Positions 58,250 to 64,000 of a DNA stretch of 64,000 nt are shown one piece after another. A model generated the notes under the pieces. That model did not search any database and was not told where the DNA came from. It saw only the letters and a list, made by a program, of their open reading frames with translations. The stretch lies in the NCBI GenBank assembly GCA_032622095.1, contig CP136061.1, positions 167,407,107 to 167,471,106 on the forward strand, given 5' to 3'. Position numbers and translations under genes: made by a program. Every line of letters starts with the position of its first letter. The first letter of the stretch is position 1. The DNA comes from Siphonodentalium dalli. Taxonomy: Eukaryota; Mollusca; Scaphopoda; Gadilida; Siphonodentaliidae.

Positions 58250-58550
58250 AACACGAGACATACATAATTTATAAACTGTTAACAAAAGATATCAAATTCA
58301 ATACATGACAAAGATGACTCAGTGGAGTTTATAAAGTGAACATAAAAACATTGAGGTAAGAATCTTTTTAAGGAATGCAACTTTATTTAATGATAATAAA
58401 CACATAAATTAAAATAACAAACATGAGACATACATGATTTATAAACTGTTAACAAAAGATATCAAACTCAATACATGACAAAGATGACTCAGTGAAGTTT
58501 ATAAAGTGAACATAAAAATATTAAGGTAAGAATCTTTTTAAGCATTACTA
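58250..58550 (+). repeat. direct duplication, about 172-bp units
   Basis: 'acatgagacatacat-atttataaactgttaacaaaagatatcaaa-tcaatacatgacaaagatgactcagtg-agtttataaagtgaacataaaaa' to 'ggtaagaatctttttaag' is present twice with few changes. Non-coding. Confidence 0.9.
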
Positions 58551-58559
58551 AACCGTTTA

Positions 58560-59590
58560 GCGCAGTCCACTTCACTCATCCGATCATCACCAAACTTCAT
58601 ATTTATCTTGATATTGATCTATCAGATGAGAGCTATCAAATATATTTTTTAATTTTATAGGAAAAAATGGTCGCCAGCGGCCATATTGCATTTACGTTAT
58701 ATGTTATTGCGTCATGTCGATATCTAGTATTACTTAGAAATTTCACCTTTCCAGATTCATAATTGCTCCATTGACTGTAACAGATGGAATTATTCCCCTC
58801 TTCGGATAGAGTGTCACTGAAACTTTATTTTGTCAGACTGTCTGTATAGTCACTGATTATATATGGCAATAATCTGTAATAAGATGTAGCACTAATTTAT
58901 TTTATATTTACATGCAGTGCTGTTTTTATACAACAAATCTACCCCCCCCCCAGATCATCATGTGATCGACCATACATCGCGCGAGGACCTGGTTGAATTA
59001 AGGGGGGTTTTTATGGATAACTTCTGTCCTCAAGCTAGATTATACTTATGACATTTAATGGCATGTTTCTAACGTGGAGGTTAGATATGCTTGAGACACC
59101 ACCACTCTTCAATTCACACCAAGTTATCAGCTGTCATATTCGGATATTAGAACCCATAGCCATGATATACGGTTTATTTTGTGTATACTAGTAATATTGT
59201 TATTTATATACCAGTACTGTGTATAACAATGCATATAAATTAATCCATGTATACATGTATATTGATTCAACGGATTCAGTGGTTTTGTCCATCAGTCTAT
59301 CAAATTTGCGGGGAAAACATGGCCACAAGCAGTACACCCTGCTAAATTTCGAATTTGAATCAATTGGCGCACCCTGCAGCCAGCTTTTATTGGAGAACTT
59401 TTCCCCATGTGGATATTTGTGATCCATATTTTGTTCTCAAACTGCCAGCGGTGATCTTGAATTTTACTATTTTTATGGCTAAATAATTTCATGTCGAAAT
59501 AATTGACGGATTTCTTCAGTTCTGTTCACACAAAAATTACAGAAGATAGCACTGATAACACAGACGTACCAGCAAACAAGATTGCAATTA
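58560..59590. other. no gene seen
   Basis: A C run at 58942-58950; otherwise no supported feature. Confidence 0.3.
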
Positions 59591-59599
59591 AATATGAAT

Positions 59600-59645
59600 T
59601 AATTGCGCTTCAGCGCAATTGAATTGCGCTTCAGCTCAATTATTA
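59600..59645. repeat. palindromic AATTGCGCTTCAGCGCAATT-type repeat
   Basis: 'aattgcgcttcagcgcaatt' is followed immediately by 'gaattgcgcttcagctcaatt'. Each is a near-perfect palindrome; the second has one mismatch. Confidence 0.75.
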
Positions 59646-60149
59646 ATAAATGTGAATTTGGCCTCCCATATATGGTAAGCAATTCTGCAAAACTACAAGT
59701 ATTTGTCTATATCGAAACACGAATTTAGACGCTGAAGTAGCGATACTAATGCAAACAATATCAGCTGTTTCCGTTAGCAAATGTTTTGGTCGAAAATTTC
59801 CTACTTGCGCCTAAAGAATAGTGCATACCCAATTGTTAAATATTACACCCAGAAACCCAATTAACAAATAACAACTGAATACGTGATAAAACGGGATCAT
59901 GTGTTCTTCTTTAGAACTTATCGCAGTAATGAACTATTTTCAATTTTCTGCGGAATTTCGCGTAGTTCCATTGATAATACACGCGCCAATAATTGTTTAC
60001 CTTTTTTAAAACAGAAGTATCTACAGTGAGATAACAATATCTAAGCAACGTTTGGAAAGTGTTACCCATGCCCAGGTCCTGGCGAAAGGGAGCGCATCGT
60101 ATGTCATTTAAAATTACGGTTATTTCATATGGAAACATATAACAAAAAC

Positions 60150-60600
60150 ACTTGTCCCCACACCCGGTTGTAACTAGCAATCTGATTGACAACAACGTCA
60201 CGTTTAAATCATGCACCATGTCCTCCGTAACTCTTGGCAGTGGGGGTGTAAGAGCACGTGAAACATCGGGGTTATATGAATGACCCTTGAACTAGCAGTT
60301 TCACCAATCGTGACGTTGTTCTAGCACGATGAGCTTGACGTCACCTAACACAGGATCGATAGGTCTGCTACTGAGTTATTCTTATTGGTGCTGATTGGTG
60401 TGAATTTATCTGATAACCTATGAAAAGCACACCACATGGTAGCTATTGGTGTGGGGACAAAACCGTTATCTCCGCGAACATCGTGGGATACATGGAGATT
60501 TAATACCCGGATGTCTCTTTTTGTAACCCCTTGGCTCCGCCTCGGGGTTCAAAATCGAGAACCAGGTATTAAATATCCATGCATGTACCCCCGATATTGC
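60150..60600. repeat. nested inverted repeats
   Basis: The outer pair is 'cttgtccccacaccc' (60151) and 'ggtgtggggacaa' (60450). The inner structure at 60485-60590 pairs 'atacatggagatttaatacc' with 'ggtattaaatatccatgcat' around 'aaccccttggctccgcctcggggtt', itself a hairpin. Likely remnants of miniature foldback elements. Confidence 0.55.
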
Positions 60601-60854
60601 AGAAGATAACTATAATATTACCACTGTCGCTCATATGTAATATGGCAATGTAATTTCATTCCCCACTAGCTAGTGTATGGCCAACATTGCTCGAGAATAT
60701 TTAACTGTGGCTTTTGTCCCATTAATTCGGAGAATTTACTACCTATATTTGGAAATTTCAGCTGACATATTTAGATATAACAATGCATGTTCGTAAATAA
60801 CACGCACAATAAGAACGCGACTGCACCTCGGCATGTCACTTCTAGGTGAGGTTT

Positions 60855-60960
60855 TGATGCGTCCGAACCTGAACGAAAATTGTCCGAACCTGAACGAAAT
60901 TTGTCCAAACCCGAACGAAAATTGTGTCTGAACCCGGGGGGGGGCGGGGGTCGCACAAAA
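60855..60960 (+). repeat. about 22-bp tandem repeat and G run
   Basis: 'ttgtccgaacctgaacgaaa' occurs three to four times with small changes (60865-60935), then 'gaacccgggggggggcgggggtcg'. The repetitive peptide on the minus strand (FRSGSDN repeats) is a consequence, not a gene. Confidence 0.8.
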
Positions 60961-60964
60961 GTTT

Positions 60965-61350
60965 TATCATACAGGGCCGGGGTGGTGGGTTCGAAGAGGC
61001 CCGAAAAAATGAGTTTGTGCAAATTTTTTTCTATTCACATTTTTGCCCTTGTTTTAAGTTGTTCAAATATATTCATTAATAATTGTGTTCTGAGGCAGGT
61101 TATGGCTTTACAGACACTTAGGAACAGGGTAGGTATAAGATATAAGTAATACAGGTGAGATCTTCCAAAAACATACCTATACCGGGCGGGGTGGGTGCAT
61201 CTCAGAGGCCTGAAAAAAATTGTTTGTGCAAATTTTTTTCAACCCACATTATGGACATTGTTTTAAGTTGTTTTCACTAATAAATGTGTTCTAACATAGA
61301 TTATGACCTTAACCAACACTTAAGAACATATGTAGGTATAAGATAAAGCA
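60965..61350 (+). repeat. diverged direct duplication, about 210-bp units
   Basis: 'cgggg(t)ggtggg-tc---gaggcc-gaaaaaa-t--tttgtgcaaatttttttc' through 'aagttgtt' and 'tgtgttct-a---aggttatg' to 'cacttaagaaca---gtaggtataagata' occurs at about 60972 and 61183. Confidence 0.75.
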
Positions 61351-61366
61351 CTCTCTGCCCATATAA

Positions 61367-61515
61367 AAAAAAACCCGGGGTACATACCCCGGTATACCTG
61401 GGTATACCGTGGTTTACCAGGGTTGTACCCTGGTATATTCCCAGTTGTACCATGGTACAACCCTGTCTGTCCACGGGTACAACCATGGTTGTACCCCGGT
61501 GCAATCTTGACACAA
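61367..61515. repeat. dense palindromic repeat, copy 1
   Basis: It is built from repeated ggtatacc, ggttgtaccc and gggtacaacc words. TTGTACCATGGTACAA (61444-61459) is a perfect palindrome. It ends 'caatcttgacacaaagcataaagttaca', which is shared with copy 2, so both belong to one family. Confidence 0.8.
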
Positions 61516-61839
61516 AGCATAAAGTTACAAATTATTGGCTAATCAGCCTATGTGAAGATTTTTGAGGGACCTTCTAACTACATGACATAGTGCGAAGCTG
61601 AAAACCTCACAATACTTCAGGGGTTGCAGATTTTTTTCGCACCTTGGTATACCCCGGTGTGATAAATCACTTTTATGGAAATGGTGTTCAAGCTGCTGGA
61701 GAGACAATTCTGAGCTATAGCTCTGTTTAGAATGGTCAGGTTTTTCAGACTACCCTCTCCCCTATACATATATTGCACCACAATGCCATGTTCTTTGATC
61801 CAAGTAGTATGTGACATAATTTCCCATATTAAAAAAAGC

Positions 61840-61960
61840 CTGGGGTACATACCCCGGTATACCCGGGTATACCATGGTGTACCCCGGTAGCCATGTCTAT
61901 CCTCAGATACAACCCTGGTTGTACCCAGGTACAATCTTGACACAAAGCATTGAGTTACAC
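61840..61960. repeat. dense palindromic repeat, copy 2
   Basis: Starts 'aaaaaaagcctggggtacataccccggtatacccgggtataccatgg' and ends 'caatcttgacacaaagcattgagttacac', as copy 1 does, but the middle is shorter. Confidence 0.8.
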
Positions 61961-62461
61961 ATGTTTGATGCTTAAATTCGGGGCATATAATACTGACCAC
62001 CTGTGAATGGGAAGGTACAGTGGAAAATTCTACAACACAGCTGCCTCTTTATACCACCTGCTTATACTGGGGCCAATGCAATGCTACAGGTGGTATCAAT
62101 TTCAACAATCCACATACTTTGCAATTTTATTGTATCACTGCTGATAAGGCTACTCTGTCTGCCATTTAGCATTGGGTAGAGAGGAAGAGAGAGAGTTGCA
62201 TTGATTAAATTTAATTAGACCAACATGTCTGGAATCTCAAATCTGTGTTAATGTCATGCTGGAACACCATTCATTTGATGTTTTTGTGGCTATGTGAGAG
62301 TTTCTGATCACCATTTTTTTTCTGAATTCCGATGAAAAACACAAGTTGTTGTAAGAAATGTTATATTGTGTACAGGACATTAAAATTCTGTGTGAGATAT
62401 CTTGAAGAATTCAACATTGACGTCATCGACCACGGGTGAATTTATGAAAGTGGTTATATAG

Positions 62462-62596
62462 AATTCTAACACATCTACTAATGTACATGTACAACATTCA
62501 TCAACCGACAGTGTCAGCACTCAAGAACAGCACAGCAGTGCAGAATCTGTTGAATCGCCAACAGTGTCCGACACATCTTCCAGTGAATCTTTTAAT
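62462..62596 (+). CDS. candidate coding exon, Ser/Thr/Glu-rich (45 codons)
   Basis: It opens after 'gtggttatatag', stays open for 135 nt in a frame rich in S, T, E and Q (VHVQHSSTDSVSTQEQHSS then ESPTVSDTSSSESFN) and ends at a strong GTGAGT donor. An in-frame TAG ends exactly at the acceptor, so the frame can only be used if spliced. Just upstream, 62370-62440 holds another short frame (FCVRYLEEFNIDVIDHG) between gtgtacag and gtgaat, but its phase does not match. No domain is recognisable in the window. Confidence 0.4.
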
Positions 62597-62799
62597 GTGA
62601 GTTTGCTTCTAATATTTTATCAAAAAAAATTATTTATATCAAATTTATTACATTCGTGATCACGAAAAATAAAGATTTGTCGCAGTCACGGATGGCATAA
62701 TTTTCGGTTCCCTCTCATACTAGTGTTACACCTTTTAATTCCCACCAATCACTCAAATTTAACACTTTCTTATGTAAATAAAAGCCAATTACTGTAACG

Positions 62800-63625
62800 T
62801 TTTTGGCTTTTGTTTCCATAACAAAGCGTACTAACTTGACAATAACATACTATTTATGCGATATTTATGATTGTTATCAGAAAAAAATTTGTATTTAATA
62901 TAACATTCTTTCTGTTTATGTTGGTGTTTACGGATGTGAAAAGTTTAACAGTAATGCCCACAGCTAACACTTACTGCATGAGCATTTAAATCACGATGAA
63001 TCCTGAATTTAAAGCAATTAAAAGCAAAATTTCAAACAGAAATGTCACATTCACAACAGTAAGCACCTTAATAAGAAATCACAGCAATTTGTGTGAATGC
63101 CATTCTATTAGACTTAATAATGCTTATTAATGTTGAACCATAATGAATCAACCAAGCAAGCATTGGTTCAATCACAACTTAGGGTTATATGCCATACATA
63201 ATCAGCGCGTAAATAGTATATTGTCGCCAAGACGTACGCTGACCAGTGTACTTAAACAAGAGACTGTGCGTGTTACAGAAGTTGTGTAACAGAAGTTTTG
63301 CTTCTATTTACATAACGCAGCGCAAATCTATTGGTTAATCGCACCAAAATGATATAAACGCTCTTTATTATTTCCATATCATGATAACAGAAACAAATAA
63401 CGCTCTTTATGTTTACCATACCCAGATCTGAATACAAGCCAGGGAAAGTAACTTTTTATGCTTTTGTTTACATAACAAAGGGGAAAAGTTAACAATAACT
63501 TACTGTTTATGCCATATTTCTGATTAACATAAGAACAAGGTCTGTCTATATCTTACTATTCCTTCTGCTTGTGGCGGTTTTGACGGGGATGAATATTTTA
63601 ACAGCATACCCACCACAAGGCCCCC
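62800..63625 (+). repeat. two further copies of the 8.1-8.5 kb dispersed repeat
   Basis: Copies at about 62800-62970 and 63455-63625 share 'cataacaaag', 'caataac-tactgttatg', 'tgatt-acat-agaacaaggtctgtctatatc' and 'ctttctg-ttatg--ggtgtt----ggatg-ga-atttaacag'. The first is more diverged. Between them no gene is seen. Confidence 0.65.
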
Positions 63626-64000
63626 CCCCGTATCTTTAATGTGCAATATATTCAAACTCTTTTCATCACTAAAATAAATGTTTTGAGTAAAAAGCTTATG
63701 GGAATAAATTGATCAATAAATGTGAATTTACCCTTGTTTATTGCCAGATTTAAACGGACAGTAAGAATTATCTAGAATCCAACTCAATTAAATGTTTAAA
63801 TTGAAATGTTATTCTCTTGTAGATGTAATAAAGTTGCAATTCCCATTGGAGAACATATGGCCGACATAAGAATATATATCAGAGAAAAGCTGAAGAACAA
63901 TAATAAGCTGACGAAAAGACGACAGCAGACATAGAAAGACAGACTGGCAAAAGCAGAGAGAGAGAGAGGAATTGCCACAATAATTTAAAGTTCCACAATC
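63626..64000. other. no gene seen; short AG microsatellite
   Basis: AT-rich end of window with 'agagagagagagagg' at about 63954-63969. The minus-strand hydrophobic frame here has no supporting context. Confidence 0.4.

Overview
This is a eukaryotic, AT-rich, repeat-dominated genomic window. The style of its repeats points to a marine invertebrate, probably a mollusc or another lophotrochozoan. The main hints are intron-containing transposon genes, dispersed repeats ending in 'caatagctcaaacttgactttgtcaag...' or 'ctttgtctcaggtgagctaaaa' tails with cagacaga tracts, and ACTAGC...CCCGGCGTTGCCCAGG repeats. The species assignment is inference. I see no complete ordinary host gene, rRNA or CRISPR array.

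Layout. Positions 1-4718 hold a 202-bp satellite array, cut by the window start, with a six-monomer (about 1,210 bp) higher-order period; each monomer carries a near-perfect 22-bp palindrome. From 4.7 to 22 kb the DNA is made of inverted-repeat elements and old dispersed repeats: MITEs at 4742-5155 and 5502-5903 (TTAA target duplication), a hAT-type element at 10478-11554 whose empty site survives in a paralogous repeat near 16.2 kb, and a 135-bp hairpin flanked by TTAA (19020-19154). At 22.5 kb is a short FLYWCH zinc-finger reading frame with a TATA box and initiator. From 23 to 31 kb there is a foldback, a second hAT-type element (25245-26216) and a piggyBac-like element (27778-29224). Positions 32.5-38.7 kb are a nearly identical tandem duplication of about 3.12 kb, with a 43-G run in each copy. 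It runs into a second piggyBac-like copy (38245-42537) that carries an expanded 144-bp minisatellite and a further 2.26-kb insertion with TTAT target duplication and repeated TGTAACGTACGTGAC motifs. A Harbinger-type MITE follows at 42596-43096.

The right third holds the only substantial coding capacity. A minus-strand split gene (44380-49169) resembles the ORF1 protein of L1-type retroelements. Directly upstream of it sits an 8,221-bp DNA transposon (49335-57555) with 18-bp terminal inverted repeats and TTAA duplications. It encodes, all on the minus strand, a GDSL/SGNH-like hydrolase and a large transposase. The transposase has a Mutator/Kolobok-like catalytic domain containing a 23-residue repeat insert, a YqaJ-type nuclease domain and, through two spliced downstream exons that I identify from splice signals and phase, a basic region plus a Tudor-like domain. 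One frame break near 54386, beside a 29-bp tandem duplication, separates the N-terminal part from the core. The last 6 kb contain palindromic repeats, direct duplications and one candidate exon (62462-62596).
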